Assembly: GCF_000214665.1 (NCBI RefSeq)
Contig: NC_015572.1
Coordinates: 4,030,001 to 4,094,000, forward strand
Reading direction: 5' to 3'
DNA length: 64,000 nucleotides
Origin: Methylomonas methanica MC09
GTDB taxonomy: Bacteria > Pseudomonadota > Gammaproteobacteria > Methylococcales > Methylomonadaceae
Shown: positions 16,260 through 26,436 of the stretch, in pieces
Numbering within the stretch: position 1 is the stretch's first letter
Layout of the letters: each line of letters opens with the position of its first letter
The notes under the pieces: model-generated
What the model was told of the DNA's origin: nothing
The model's input: the letters and a program-made list of their open reading frames with translations, nothing else
Database searches by the model: none
Translations under genes and position numbers: made by a program

Positions 16260-18059
16260 ATGACTGGTTTGGAAAATACCGCCGGTGTTCTCGTGCTATT
16301 ATTGGCCGTTATGAACTCGGATCAATTTGCCAGCCGCCCTCGGAATAAAGGGCTTTTTCGCGCATATATGCGGGAGTTCTTAAATTTTGATCCACCGGTA
16401 ATCCGGCGCGCTGTGATGTTAAGTCTCGCCACGGCGGGAATGGAAGGCGCGGGACTAATGCTGTTATTACCCTTGCTTACCTTGGCGGGCGTATTTGACA
16501 AGGAAGGTGGCAACTTCCCTTTCGGTAACCGAATGCTTACCAGTCTAAAACTGGACTGGAATCTCGAAAACGCACTAGTGATTTTCGTAGTACTTATTTC
16601 CGTACAAGCTTGGCTGGTTTTGCTCCGAGATCGGGTAACCCGCTCGCTGTATTTACGCTTTACAGATCATTTACGGCAAAGGCTTTATGAGTCGCTCGCC
16701 TATTCGCGCTGGAGTTTCCTAATCGGCCGGCACAGCGGCGAAATTCTCAACGTTCTAAACTCCGAGGTACAGCGTATCAGCGTCGGTACCTTCTTTTTAT
16801 TGCGCCTGTTCACTCTGTCCTTGCTTGCGCTTACCTACCTGTTTGTCGCGTTTCGAATATCCGCCACTCTCGCGCTACTGGCGCTGAGTACCGGTATGTT
16901 GCTGTGGTTACTACTACGAAGTAGCGACGGAAGCAGCAGGGCAAGCGGGGGGCAACTGGGACAAGCGAACAACCGTCTGTTTACCCTGACTCAGGAATTC
17001 CTGTCCGCGTTAAAGCTTATAAAGATACACGGCGAAGAAGCAAGCAATATCCGCCAATTCAATTCCGCGGTCACCGATGTCAGCCGGCGTTTTCTCGATT
17101 TTCAAAAAAGCTGGACTCGCGCGCAAATGACCTTCCGCGTCGGCGGGGCCTGCGCGCTTGCCTTGCTTAGCTACGCGGCGCTGACATTGATGCAACTGTC
17201 GCCGGCCCGCTTGCTGGCGATGATCGCGATTTTCGCCAAACTGTTGCCGCAACTTTCCGATATTGCCGGCGGCAGACAACAGTTATTGCACATGCTGCCG
17301 GCGTTTTCGGCCTGGCGAGACCTGATGAGGGCCAGCGAGGCAAACCGCGCCCCGCCGACAAACGATGCAACGATTCCCTTGGAACAGCATATCGTAATTA
17401 ACCAAGTCCGCTTTCAGCATCCGCAATCCCACCTCACGCTAACAGTGGAACACCTGAAAATACCCGCGAAAACCACCACGGCCATTACCGGCGTTTCGGG
17501 ATCGGGTAAAACCACTTTGGTCGACGTGCTTAGCGGACTGATCGCACCGGACAGCGGCAGCATCCTGGTTGACGGCGTACCCTTGGAACAACTTCCGGGT
17601 TGGTGCAAAAGTATTGCCTATATTCCGCAGGAGACGCTGATACAGGGCGGCACCCTCCGCGACAACCTGCTATGGGGAAACACCGCACCCAGCGCGGCGG
17701 AAATCAGGCAAGCTCTCGAGCAATCCGCCTTGTCGGCGTTGATTGAAAAGCTGCCGGATAAACTGGAAACGCACATCGGCGAGCGCGGCGTCAAGCTTTC
17801 CGGCGGCGAAAAACAGCGTCTGGCGCTGGCTCGCGCGCTGCTACGAAAACCCCAACTGCTGATTCTGGATGAAGCCACCAGCGCGCTTGACGGCGACAAT
17901 CACCGGCAACTGCTCGATACGCTCCGTGGCTTGCACGGCAATATGACAATATTGGTAGTCAGTCATCGTCACGAGGAATTGGCCGGCTTGATAGACGGTA
18001 CTGTGTTTATGGAAGACGGCAAGGTTGGGCCTTGGCGTCCGGCGTTAGCCGATAGTTAG
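16260..18059 (+). CDS. ABC transporter, fused permease and ATPase
   Basis: A 599-aa half-transporter. The N-terminal half carries a six-helix exporter-type membrane domain. The C-terminal half is the ATPase, with Walker A GVSGSGKTT (about residue 411), signature LSGGEKQRLALARALL (about 513), Walker B LLILDEATSALD (about 535) and the H-loop His in VSHRHE. It resembles lipid-linked saccharide or lipid flippases such as PglK/MsbA. It is the first gene of a dense plus-strand exopolysaccharide operon and overlaps or abuts the following flippase, so it probably moves a lipid-linked glycan or lipid across the inner membrane. The start at 16260 was chosen for its ribosome site; ATG 16311 is an alternative. 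Confidence 0.85.
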   Translation: MTGLENTAGVLVLLLAVMNSDQFASRPRNKGLFRAYMREFLNFDPPVIRRAVMLSLATAGMEGAGLMLLLPLLTLAGVFDKEGGNFPFGNRMLTSLKLDWNLENALVIFVVLISVQAWLVLLRDRVTRSLYLRFTDHLRQRLYESLAYSRWSFLIGRHSGEILNVLNSEVQRISVGTFFLLRLFTLSLLALTYLFVAFRISATLALLALSTGMLLWLLLRSSDGSSRASGGQLGQANNRLFTLTQEFLSALKLIKIHGEEASNIRQFNSAVTDVSRRFLDFQKSWTRAQMTFRVGGACALALLSYAALTLMQLSPARLLAMIAIFAKLLPQLSDIAGGRQQLLHMLPAFSAWRDLMRASEANRAPPTNDATIPLEQHIVINQVRFQHPQSHLTLTVEHLKIPAKTTTAITGVSGSGKTTLVDVLSGLIAPDSGSILVDGVPLEQLPGWCKSIAYIPQETLIQGGTLRDNLLWGNTAPSAAEIRQALEQSALSALIEKLPDKLETHIGERGVKLSGGEKQRLALARALLRKPQLLILDEATSALDGDNHRQLLDTLRGLHGNMTILVVSHRHEELAGLIDGTVFMEDGKVGPWRPALADS

Positions 18060-18062
18060 AAC

Positions 18063-19304
18063 ATGCCGCTGTCTGCCCTGGTTAGCGCATACCTCCGCTC
18101 GGCTTCCGCCCAATGGACCGCCACGCTTTACGTCGCCGCGGTATCGCTGGGCGTTTCGGTATTGTTAGCCAGACGGATGGGACCGGAGGGTTTCGGAAAT
18201 TATTTTTTCATCCTGGGGCTAATGACATTATTAATCCCGTTTCAAAATGCCGGATTCCCTACGCTGCTGATGCGGGAAAAAACCACTTCCACGCCGGCAT
18301 TGGCGGTTTTGTCCCCCATTCTGCCGGAGCTGGCTCTGGGACACGTACTGACGGTTTCGTCGGCGCTGATATGCGGCGCGCTACTCCTGCTGCCGACCCA
18401 GGAAGCCGCGACACTCTCCAGTGGCCTGTTTTGTTTCGGCGCAATGGCGCTGTCGCAACAGCAATCCGCCATTCTGAAGAGTACCGGGAATTTTTTTCGC
18501 GAAGGCGGCTGGCAGATTTTCGCTAGAACCTTAAGCGCCATTCCGGTCGCGGCCGTTGCGATGCTGAGCAATCCAAGCCCGGCCGCCGTATTTGTAGCCT
18601 GGGGCGGTGGATTGCTGATCGCATTCTGGCTGTTCCCGCGCGAAAGCAAGCGGCCGCGTCCGTGTTTCCGTTTTGAGCCGTCGGTCTACCGGTCCACCCT
18701 TGGCTTCGTCTTGATCGAACTGGCCACCGCTATTTATCATCGGATAGATATCGTCATGCTGCATTATATTCTCGGCGATTCGCCGGCAGTCGGCCATTAC
18801 GCCGCGGCATACCGGCTGTTTGACGGTGTGCTGCTGCTAATCGCCCCCATCGCCTCGATCTGTTTCAGGGAGTTGCGGCTGCGCTGGCAAGATGCCGGCT
18901 CGCTTCGTCGTTTAAGCGGCGAAGTACTGTTCGCCTCGGCGGGTATCGGCATTTTGCTTGCCGGCTGCGGCTACCTTATCGCTCCCATCGCGGTACGGCT
19001 GCTTTTCGGCGAACCCTATGCCGGGGCATCCGCCGAAACGGCCGCTTGGCTGTCTCTGGGGTTTGCGTTCGCCGTACCTAACGCTATGCTCACCCAGCTC
19101 GCCATCGCGACAAATCGAGAAAGGTGGTATGCTTTCAGCGCCTGTATTTGCGCGCTGTTGAACATTTTGCTCAACAGTGCGCTGATCCCCGCATGCGGAA
19201 TAAGCGGGGCCGCCTGGGCAATGATATTGACGGAAGCCGGGTTGGGGCTGACGCTGTACCTAGGGGTTATCCGGCGGATACGCTTTTCCGGCCCGTCGGC
19301 CTGA
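18063..19304 (+). CDS. Wzx-like flippase / polysaccharide biosynthesis membrane protein
   Basis: A 413-aa protein with about 12 hydrophobic segments and the layout of the MOP exporter superfamily (the oligosaccharide flippase branch). Near the N-terminus, RRMGPEGFGNYFFILGL matches the region around the first two helices conserved in Wzx-like proteins. It starts 3 bp after the ABC transporter stop. Its predicted role is to flip undecaprenyl-linked repeat units to the periplasm. A second flippase-like gene occurs at 27132, so the cluster may build two glycans or one may be redundant. Confidence 0.8.
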   Translation: MPLSALVSAYLRSASAQWTATLYVAAVSLGVSVLLARRMGPEGFGNYFFILGLMTLLIPFQNAGFPTLLMREKTTSTPALAVLSPILPELALGHVLTVSSALICGALLLLPTQEAATLSSGLFCFGAMALSQQQSAILKSTGNFFREGGWQIFARTLSAIPVAAVAMLSNPSPAAVFVAWGGGLLIAFWLFPRESKRPRPCFRFEPSVYRSTLGFVLIELATAIYHRIDIVMLHYILGDSPAVGHYAAAYRLFDGVLLLIAPIASICFRELRLRWQDAGSLRRLSGEVLFASAGIGILLAGCGYLIAPIAVRLLFGEPYAGASAETAAWLSLGFAFAVPNAMLTQLAIATNRERWYAFSACICALLNILLNSALIPACGISGAAWAMILTEAGLGLTLYLGVIRRIRFSGPSA

Positions 19305-19339
19305 TTAAAAGACGAATCATTTGCTCGGTTCAATTATTA

Positions 19340-20518
19340 ATGTATACGAAATCTTCCAACTCTTCCGCTACAGACTACTCGGACGAAATATCCCTGCACG
19401 ACGCGACCTTGAAACTTTGGCTCTATTACCGCGGATTTGCGCGACCGCTGTTACCCGCCGCGTTGCTCTCGGCCCTGGCGGCCGCGTTTTGGGTTTCAGT
19501 CAACCCACTCTACGCGGTAACGGCCATTCTCGATACGCCGCAACTGAGTTTGAACGACTGGCGTACTTTCTCGCCGCTGCTGACGGACAAGGCGCTCGTC
19601 CAAACCTCCCTGTCATCCATGAAAGGGTTGACGCAAAAGGAAACGGCCGAACTACAGCGCGGTTTTCTGACACCAAAATTCTGGGACTCCCGCATCCAAT
19701 ACAGAACAGCGTTGCGCCGCGACGATTTAAAGGATACCCCCAATGCCGAACTGAAAAACACCGACACCCTAGGTCTGGAAATCTCTATCACGGCACGAGA
19801 TGAAAACGCCGCCGCCCAAAAGTTCGAGGCCATGGCCAACCATATCCGCCAAACCATGATATGGTATAGAGTGACAAACTATTTATTGGATCAAAGGCAA
19901 ATCGTGGCGCGAAAGCGGGACGAAACGGCTCTCGAACTAATCCAGCAGCAATTCGTCATCGATCTGAGTAACCAGCGAATCGCCGAAATGCAAAAACTGC
20001 TGGAGACTTACCCTGAATTGCGCCGCATGGACACTACTACCGTAGTCTCGGTGGAAGGCGGCGGCGGAAACTATCTTTCGCCGCTGGCCCAAATCGTGGC
20101 GCTCAAAGCGACGATCTCCGAAGCCAATGCCAAAATGCTCACAATACGCCGACAACAGGAAGAAATGGCTTTGCGCGGCAATTTTCTTAGCAGTATCGGT
20201 GTGCTGCCCGCGATTTCGGGAAATAGCCTCACCGCCTGGCTGAAAGAAAGAAAAAATAGCCTGTTTGTGTCAACTGACGCCCAACCCCAGATAACACAGA
20301 AAGTATCGCACGACTTGGACATGCACTTGTCCGAACCATTGTTGTATGCCGAGCTTTGGCGATTCAAAACACTGCCGGCCAGCTTTGGTACTCCCATACT
20401 CCTAAGGCGGCCCGTGCCGGTAGCTGTCATCACATTTCTGGCGATCTGGCTGTTGCTCCCCCCTATCGTCTCAACATTCCGGGTCATACGCAGCTTGGTC
20501 TCGGGTAAAACAGGCTAA
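19340..20518 (+). CDS. Wzz-like chain-length determinant protein
   Basis: A 392-aa protein started at the ATG at 19340. It has a transmembrane helix at about residues 35-53, a long, mostly helical periplasmic region with coiled-coil character (for example EAMANHIRQTMIWYRV and EANAKMLTIRRQQEEMA) and a second helix near 355-377 (PVAVITFLAIWLLLPPIV). This two-helix topology is that of polysaccharide co-polymerases that set chain length with Wzy. It lacks a cytoplasmic BY-kinase domain. Overall similarity to textbook Wzz is weak, so the assignment rests on topology and context. Confidence 0.65.
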   Translation: MYTKSSNSSATDYSDEISLHDATLKLWLYYRGFARPLLPAALLSALAAAFWVSVNPLYAVTAILDTPQLSLNDWRTFSPLLTDKALVQTSLSSMKGLTQKETAELQRGFLTPKFWDSRIQYRTALRRDDLKDTPNAELKNTDTLGLEISITARDENAAAQKFEAMANHIRQTMIWYRVTNYLLDQRQIVARKRDETALELIQQQFVIDLSNQRIAEMQKLLETYPELRRMDTTTVVSVEGGGGNYLSPLAQIVALKATISEANAKMLTIRRQQEEMALRGNFLSSIGVLPAISGNSLTAWLKERKNSLFVSTDAQPQITQKVSHDLDMHLSEPLLYAELWRFKTLPASFGTPILLRRPVPVAVITFLAIWLLLPPIVSTFRVIRSLVSGKTG

Positions 20519-20577
20519 GACTTTATTACCAGACAACCGATCGAAACATAAACAGACGCCCCACTTCCGAAGATACC

Positions 20578-21720
20578 ATGGATATAATTTTATCAACCGA
20601 TGCCATCAGTCATCCGCTGACAGGCATAGGCCGGTATACCAGCCAACTGGCTCGGCAACTGTCCCAGCGCCCGGAAGTCGGAAAAATCATGTTTTCGCAC
20701 GGCGGCAAACTACTGCCCCGCATACCCGAACAGCAAAGCCGGCCTCCCGCCGTCGATTGGCTCCGCAACAACTTCTCCAAGTACGGTATGCTTCTCGACG
20801 CCTACCGGAAAACCTATTCGCTGGCCAAAGCCCACTCCATCAGACATTTACATAACGCCGTCTATCACGGAACCAACTATTATTTGCCGAAATTCGCCGG
20901 AAAGAGCCTCGTGACCATCCACGACATGTCTGTCTTTACGCTGCAAAACTGCCACCGGGAGGATAGGGTAAGATTTCTGCGGCGGGAAATGACATTGTCG
21001 TTTACACGCGCCGCCGTCATCATCACCGTATCGGAATTTTCCAAACGCGAAATTATGGCCCGGTTTGACTGGCCCGCCGATCGGATTCACGTGACGCCTC
21101 TAGCAAGCGCCGACATTTTTCATCCCCGCCCGCAAGCCGAACTCATGCCCATTCTTGCCCAATATAAGCTGTTACCCAACCGGTACTGCCTTCATCTGGG
21201 CACCATAGAGCCGCGAAAAAACCTCGACGCGTTGCTGGATGCCTACCGCGGCCTGCCGCTTGGCTTACGCTCGCAATTTCCGCTGATACTGTCCGGCAGT
21301 TCCGGCTGGAACAGCGAGGGGCTGCATGCCAGACTGCGGAACGCCGCCCGGGAAGGCTGGCTTCGCTATCTGGGATTTGTGCCGGACCGCAACCTGCCGG
21401 CCTTGCTTGCCGGCGCGCGCCTGTTCGTATTTCCGTCGGTTTATGAAGGGTTTGGCTTGCCGGTGCTGGAGGCGATGTCGTCGGGAGTTCCCGTGATTTG
21501 CTCAAATACATCCTCGCTCCCGGAAGTGGCGGGCAATGCAGCGGCGATGTTTTCTCCGGACGACACAGGTCAACTCGCCTCGCTGATCGCCACGGGGCTG
21601 GAAAACCCGCAATGGCGTTCGACCGCAACCGAGAGCGGCCTGCGGCACGCCGCGCGATTCAGCTGGGAAAAATGCGCCGAACTGACTCTAAATGCCTATG
21701 CCGCGGCCGCCACACTCTGA
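20578..21720 (+). CDS. GT4-family glycosyltransferase
   Basis: A 380-aa GT-B enzyme. The C-terminal half carries the GT4 hallmark regions: GTIEPRKNLDALLDAY (nucleotide-sugar domain start, around residue 210) and the E-x7-E element in PSVYEGFGLPVLEAMSSG, followed by SSLPEVAGNAA. It should transfer a sugar from an NDP-sugar to the growing lipid-linked repeat unit on the cytoplasmic face. The donor cannot be told from sequence alone. It lies within the exopolysaccharide operon between the Wzz-like gene and a second GT4. Confidence 0.85.
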   Translation: MDIILSTDAISHPLTGIGRYTSQLARQLSQRPEVGKIMFSHGGKLLPRIPEQQSRPPAVDWLRNNFSKYGMLLDAYRKTYSLAKAHSIRHLHNAVYHGTNYYLPKFAGKSLVTIHDMSVFTLQNCHREDRVRFLRREMTLSFTRAAVIITVSEFSKREIMARFDWPADRIHVTPLASADIFHPRPQAELMPILAQYKLLPNRYCLHLGTIEPRKNLDALLDAYRGLPLGLRSQFPLILSGSSGWNSEGLHARLRNAAREGWLRYLGFVPDRNLPALLAGARLFVFPSVYEGFGLPVLEAMSSGVPVICSNTSSLPEVAGNAAAMFSPDDTGQLASLIATGLENPQWRSTATESGLRHAARFSWEKCAELTLNAYAAAATL

Positions 21721-21733
21721 ACCCCGCCTGACG

Positions 21734-22855
21734 ATGCGCATACTTCACTTCTTCAAAACGGCTTTCCCGGAAACCATGGGCGGCATTGAACAAGTCATCG
21801 ACCAGATCGCCAGGGGAGCGGCCGGACTCGGCATCGATACGGATGTGCTGTATTTAAGCCCGGAACCGAATACCCATTCAATCGAAGTGCACGGCTATAG
21901 AATCCACCGGGTCCGGCGCGATTGCCAGTTCGCGTCGACCGGGTTTTCCGCCGCGGTATTCTCGCGCTTCAAGCAACTTGCGCAACAGGCGGACATTATC
22001 CATTACCATTTCCCCTGGCCGTTTATGGACTTGGTGCATTTTGCCTGTAGAGTCGAGAAGCCCTGCCTGCTAACTTATCATTCCGACATTATTCGCCAGC
22101 AGTTGCTGCTACGCCTCTACCGCCCCTTGATGACAAGGTTTATGCGAGACGTTGACAGCATAGTCGCCACCTCCCCCAATTATCTGGCGACCAGCCCGGT
22201 ACTGCGGAATTACGCTGCCAAGATAAGCGTCATCCCCATAGGCTTGGACAGAAGCGGCTATGCCGTGCCTTCGGCCGCGCGCTTGCGCTACTGGCGAGAA
22301 AAACTGGGCGAGCGCTTCTTTTTGTTCGTTGGGGTATTACGTTATTACAAGGGGTTACACATCCTGCTCGACGCCGCCAAGAATACCGATATCGCCATCG
22401 CCATCGTCGGTGCCGGGCCAACGGAATATGAATTGAAAAGCAAGGCGGCGCGGCTCAACTTACGCCACATCCATTTTTTCGGCTATTTGCCGGAAGAGGA
22501 CAAAGCCGCGCTGCTGACGCTTTGTTACGGTGTGATTTTCCCCTCGCACCTGCGTTCGGAAGCTTTCGGCATCACCCTTTTGGAGGGCGCGATGCATGGC
22601 AAACCGATGATCTCGTGCGAAATCGGTACGGGAACCACTTATGTGAACATCGGCGGGACAACCGGCTTGGTCGTCCCGCCCAACGATCCCGAGGCCCTGC
22701 GCTCGGCCATGCTCCACTTGCTGGATAACCCCGCCCAGGCCGCCGAGTTGGGACGTGGCGCGGAACAACGGTATCGAAACTATTTCACCGGGGAAAGAAT
22801 GGTGAATAGTTACGTGGCCTTATACCGCGACTTGTCCTTGAAGTCACTGCACTGA
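21734..22855 (+). CDS. GT4-family glycosyltransferase
   Basis: A 373-aa GT-B enzyme. The ATG at 21734 gives the proper N-terminus (MRILHFFKTAFPETMGGIEQ), with the Gly-rich acceptor loop. The C-terminal domain has FVGVLRYYKGLHILLDA and the E-x7-E element in SEAFGITLLEGAMHGKP. The pattern resembles mannosyl- or galactosyltransferases of exopolysaccharide clusters, but donor specificity is not certain. It follows the previous glycosyltransferase by 13 bp and precedes wecB by 6 bp. Confidence 0.85.
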   Translation: MRILHFFKTAFPETMGGIEQVIDQIARGAAGLGIDTDVLYLSPEPNTHSIEVHGYRIHRVRRDCQFASTGFSAAVFSRFKQLAQQADIIHYHFPWPFMDLVHFACRVEKPCLLTYHSDIIRQQLLLRLYRPLMTRFMRDVDSIVATSPNYLATSPVLRNYAAKISVIPIGLDRSGYAVPSAARLRYWREKLGERFFLFVGVLRYYKGLHILLDAAKNTDIAIAIVGAGPTEYELKSKAARLNLRHIHFFGYLPEEDKAALLTLCYGVIFPSHLRSEAFGITLLEGAMHGKPMISCEIGTGTTYVNIGGTTGLVVPPNDPEALRSAMLHLLDNPAQAAELGRGAEQRYRNYFTGERMVNSYVALYRDLSLKSLH

Positions 22856-22861
22856 CCGATC

Positions 22862-23953
22862 ATGCATATCACTTACGTTCTCGGCACGCGCCCCGAAATC
22901 ATCAAATTGGCTTCGCTGATACAGGCCAGTGCGCGCGAAGGCCTGCGGTTTACCATTATTCATACCAATCAGCACTATGCCGAGCAAATGGACCGGGTAT
23001 TTTTCAGGGAACTTGAGCTGCCCGAGCCTAAACATCACCTGGATATACGCTCGCGCTCTCATGGCGCGCAAATCGGCGGCATGCTGGCGGGCATAGAGCG
23101 GGTTTTACAAGCCGAACCTCCAGCCGTCGTCGTCGTACAAGGCGACACCAACAGTGCGCTGGCGGGTGGACTGGCCGCCAGCAAGCTGGGCATTCCCGTC
23201 GCCCATGTCGAAGCCGGTCTGCGCAGCCATGACCGCAGCATGCCCGAGGAAATTAACCGGGTGCTGATCGACCATCTTTCCGATTACTTGTTTTGCCCAA
23301 CCGCCAACCAAGCCGAATATCTGGCCACGGAAGGCATCCAGGCCGGCCGGGTCCACGTCACCGGCAACACCATCGCGGACGCCACCCTGAACTATGCGGA
23401 AACCGCGCGTCTGCGGTCCGGTATTTTAGGCACGTTAGGCTTGAATACCGGAAAATACGCCCTACTGACTTGCCATCGCCCGTCGAATACCGACAACCCC
23501 GAGCACTTTGCCGCATTGATGGCCGCAGTCGCCGACATCGCAAACCTATCCGGCTTCACGTTGGTTTTCCCGATACACCCCCGGCTCGGCAAACAACAGC
23601 GGCATGCCGCCGAACGCCATCGCTGCATCACTTTAATCGACCCGGTCGGCTATCTGGATATGTTGGCCTTGCTGCAAAATGCCGCCTTAATTCTCACCGA
23701 CAGCGGCGGCATTCAGGAAGAGGCCTGCATTCTGCGACGCAAATGTCTGGTGTTGCGCCGAAACATCGAGCGGCCCGAGGCGCTGGTGAGCGGCGGCTGT
23801 GTTTTGCCTTCCAGCCTGGAAGCGTCCGAACTGCTCGCGGCGGCGAGTGCGTTACTCAAACGCCCCGTGAACTGGCATAATCCATTCGGCGATGGACTCG
23901 CCTACCGGCGGATTCTCGACATCCTGAAGCCGACTATCGACGCACGTCATTGA
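22862..23953 (+). CDS. wecB: Non-hydrolysing UDP-N-acetylglucosamine 2-epimerase
   Basis: A 363-aa enzyme that interconverts UDP-GlcNAc and UDP-ManNAc. Family motifs are present: GTRPEIIKLASLI at the N-terminus, VVVQGDTNSALAGGLA (about residue 83), HVEAGLRS.....PEEINR (about 118-130) and LTDSGGIQEEA near the C-terminal domain. The length matches the family. It implies that ManNAc or a derivative (for example ManNAcA) is a component of the exported glycan. No UDP-ManNAc dehydrogenase (wecC) is seen in the window. Confidence 0.92.
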   Translation: MHITYVLGTRPEIIKLASLIQASAREGLRFTIIHTNQHYAEQMDRVFFRELELPEPKHHLDIRSRSHGAQIGGMLAGIERVLQAEPPAVVVVQGDTNSALAGGLAASKLGIPVAHVEAGLRSHDRSMPEEINRVLIDHLSDYLFCPTANQAEYLATEGIQAGRVHVTGNTIADATLNYAETARLRSGILGTLGLNTGKYALLTCHRPSNTDNPEHFAALMAAVADIANLSGFTLVFPIHPRLGKQQRHAAERHRCITLIDPVGYLDMLALLQNAALILTDSGGIQEEACILRRKCLVLRRNIERPEALVSGGCVLPSSLEASELLAAASALLKRPVNWHNPFGDGLAYRRILDILKPTIDARH

Positions 23954-23956
23954 GCC

Positions 23957-25252
23957 ATGGCTTTCCTTACCTATTTCAGGCTAAACAGCGCGGCGCCGAT
24001 AACGCTTGCCACGCTGACCTGCTTGGCCGCATACCTGCTGTTCAGCCTGCAACAAATCGTCATATCCGCTTGGCTCGGCAGCGGCGTTTCTCTCGGTTCG
24101 ACAGCTATCCGCGTTTTTATAGTCACCGTTTCGGTTTGGCTGTACCGGCGGCAAGGCTTACATCCCATATTGCGCCGGCCATTACTGGCCGTCTCGGCTT
24201 GCCTGATTGCGCTTGCCGCTTCCGTGTTGATGTCGGAGCATCCCGTTATCGCCGTGAAATTCGCGGTAAAGTACGCTACCTCGCTGCTATTGTTATGGAC
24301 CTTTCTTAACCTGGCGCTGGCATACCCAATCTTCCCGGCGGCGGCGGCAAGAGCCGCGCTGCTGGCGCTATGGGGAAATATCCTGCTGAGTCTTGGCGTG
24401 CGCTTTGAAATTCCGGGTCTGAAACATTTTTCCTTAGCCTTCCACCCCGAAGCTTCCTTCGCCTATTTACCGAGAGTTTCGGGAATTTACGAACACCCGG
24501 CGATTTTTGGCGCGACTTCGGTCATGGCGGCCATCCTGGCTATACAGCTATACACGCAAAACCGGCTCGGAAAGCGCACCTTGCCATGGGTCATAACAGG
24601 CACCTGTCTGGTACTTCTGTTGACCGAATCGCGCAATGCCCTGGTACCGTTATTTGGCTTCGGATGCGGCTTTGCCTGGGTATTTAGGCATGAATTTCGC
24701 GGTTCCAACGTTTGGAGAATAGGTGGCGGCATAGCGTTGCTGGTCGTATTGATGGGGTTCATACTGGTGCAGCGCCATGCCGAACTAACCAGCGCCAGCA
24801 AGGAAAGCCCGTTAACAGCCTTTACCCTCGGGCGCACCTACATCTGGGCCGGTGCTTTCGAAGCCTGGCGCGGCCATCCCTGGTTCGGCCTTGGCGCGGG
24901 CGTGTTTCAGTTTCTGACCCCGGACTTCACCGGCGGACGCTTCGACCGGGGCGAACTGCATGCCCATAACGTGTTATTGGCCATCCTGTCCGAAACCGGC
25001 CTAAGCGGATTGTCGGCTTACGCCTTCCTTGTATACTCGCTATGGCGGCCGCTGCTTAAGCCCGGCATGGAAGCATTACAACGCAATTGGATTTTAATCT
25101 GGCTGGCCGTATTACCCAGCTTCGGACTGTTCGACTTTTACCTGCCGTTTTACGGCTTTTCAATGCATCTGGCACTGGTACTAGCCGGCCAATATGCCTC
25201 GGCTTACCCTTGCCGGGAAAAATTACCGGCCGCGGGGGGCATTTCGCAATGA
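23957..25252 (+). CDS. O-antigen ligase/polymerase-family membrane protein (Wzy-like)
   Basis: A 431-aa polytopic protein with about 11-12 hydrophobic segments and one large periplasmic loop. The loop contains GRTYIWAGAFEAWRGHPWFG, followed by HAHNVLLAILSETGL, the arrangement conserved in the Wzy_C/O-antigen ligase family. It probably polymerises lipid-linked repeat units in the periplasm, or ligates the glycan to an acceptor. It begins 3 bp after wecB. Confidence 0.8.
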   Translation: MAFLTYFRLNSAAPITLATLTCLAAYLLFSLQQIVISAWLGSGVSLGSTAIRVFIVTVSVWLYRRQGLHPILRRPLLAVSACLIALAASVLMSEHPVIAVKFAVKYATSLLLLWTFLNLALAYPIFPAAAARAALLALWGNILLSLGVRFEIPGLKHFSLAFHPEASFAYLPRVSGIYEHPAIFGATSVMAAILAIQLYTQNRLGKRTLPWVITGTCLVLLLTESRNALVPLFGFGCGFAWVFRHEFRGSNVWRIGGGIALLVVLMGFILVQRHAELTSASKESPLTAFTLGRTYIWAGAFEAWRGHPWFGLGAGVFQFLTPDFTGGRFDRGELHAHNVLLAILSETGLSGLSAYAFLVYSLWRPLLKPGMEALQRNWILIWLAVLPSFGLFDFYLPFYGFSMHLALVLAGQYASAYPCREKLPAAGGISQ

Positions 25253-25289
25253 ACGCATACCGGAAGTACCCCAAAAAGGAGAACCGCGC

Positions 25290-26240
25290 ATGAAGGACCC
25301 GGCAAAGGTTTTGGTAACCGGCGGCGCGGGCATGATAGGTCGGCGGGTGGTGGCGCAACTGCACGACCTAGGAGTGGAAACCGCCGTGCTGGATAATCTC
25401 ACCAGCGGACTGCCCATGCCGCAAACAGCCTCGCTCGCAATAGCCGGCGACATTCGAAATGCGGAGCTTGTCGACAAAACTTTCCGCGATTTCCGCCCCG
25501 AGGCTATCCTGCACTTGGCCGCCGTGCATCACATCCCCACTTGCGAAACGCAACGCGCCTACTGTTTGGACGTCAACGTCACCGGCACCGAGAACGTACT
25601 GTGGGCGGCGGAAAATGCCGGCATCCGCCGGTTAACCCTAGCCTCCAGCGGCGCTGTCTATGCCTGGGAAAATACCATGCTAAACGAAGACAGTACCCCA
25701 CTGTGGGCCTGCGATAACTACGCCCTCGCTAAAACCTGCAACGAATCCCAATTACGTTTCTGGACCCAACGCACCGGCGGGATGGGACGGGTGGCGCGCA
25801 TCTTCAATACCATTGCCGACGACGACCCCAACGCGCATCTGATCCCGGACATAAGCGCGCAACTTAGAGACGGCAAGGCTAACGCCGAGATCCGCCTGGG
25901 CAACTTGGCTTCCAAACGCGATTATATTCATGCCGACGACGCCGCCGCCGGCTTGATAGCCCTGCTTCGCGACACACGCCTGACTACGCCTTACGATGTA
26001 TTCAACATCTGCACAGGCCATGAAACCAGCGTCGAAGAGCTGGTACGCGAAATAGCAAGCGTGTTGGGGCGCGGCATCCATATCGTCACCGATCCGGCCC
26101 GCCGGCGCAAAATCGACCGGCCCAATCAGTTGGGCAACCCCGGCAAAGCCCGGCTCCTGCTAAACTGGACCGCAGGCATGTCTTTTGGCGAAGCTTTGTC
26201 TATGACCATTTCGCCAAGCGGCAATGATAAACGCCGATGA
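25290..26240 (+). CDS. NAD-dependent sugar epimerase/dehydratase (extended SDR)
   Basis: A 316-aa extended short-chain dehydrogenase. The start at 25290 is preceded by an AAGGAG ribosome site. The nucleotide-binding GxxGxxG motif is in VTGGAGMIGRRV. The catalytic Ser region (LASSGAVYAW) and the Tyr-x3-Lys pair (NYALAKTCNE) are visible. It should act on an NDP-sugar, as an epimerase or dehydratase, supplying a donor for the exopolysaccharide. Specificity is not determined. Confidence 0.85.
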   Translation: MKDPAKVLVTGGAGMIGRRVVAQLHDLGVETAVLDNLTSGLPMPQTASLAIAGDIRNAELVDKTFRDFRPEAILHLAAVHHIPTCETQRAYCLDVNVTGTENVLWAAENAGIRRLTLASSGAVYAWENTMLNEDSTPLWACDNYALAKTCNESQLRFWTQRTGGMGRVARIFNTIADDDPNAHLIPDISAQLRDGKANAEIRLGNLASKRDYIHADDAAAGLIALLRDTRLTTPYDVFNICTGHETSVEELVREIASVLGRGIHIVTDPARRRKIDRPNQLGNPGKARLLLNWTAGMSFGEALSMTISPSGNDKRR

Positions 26241-26436
26241 ATAATTATTTGCGTAAAGTAGCACGCTGTAACGGACGCACGCATGCTGGTTTACCCATAC
26301 CGAGCTATCGGCTCTACCTGAGCAGATATCAAAATTCAACTTGCACGGTGCTGAGGAAGTGTCCCGCACAGACGATGGCATGCGCCGGCGACACCGAAAC
26401 ATGTCCAGACACTACAAAGACCAAGCAGGCAGATAA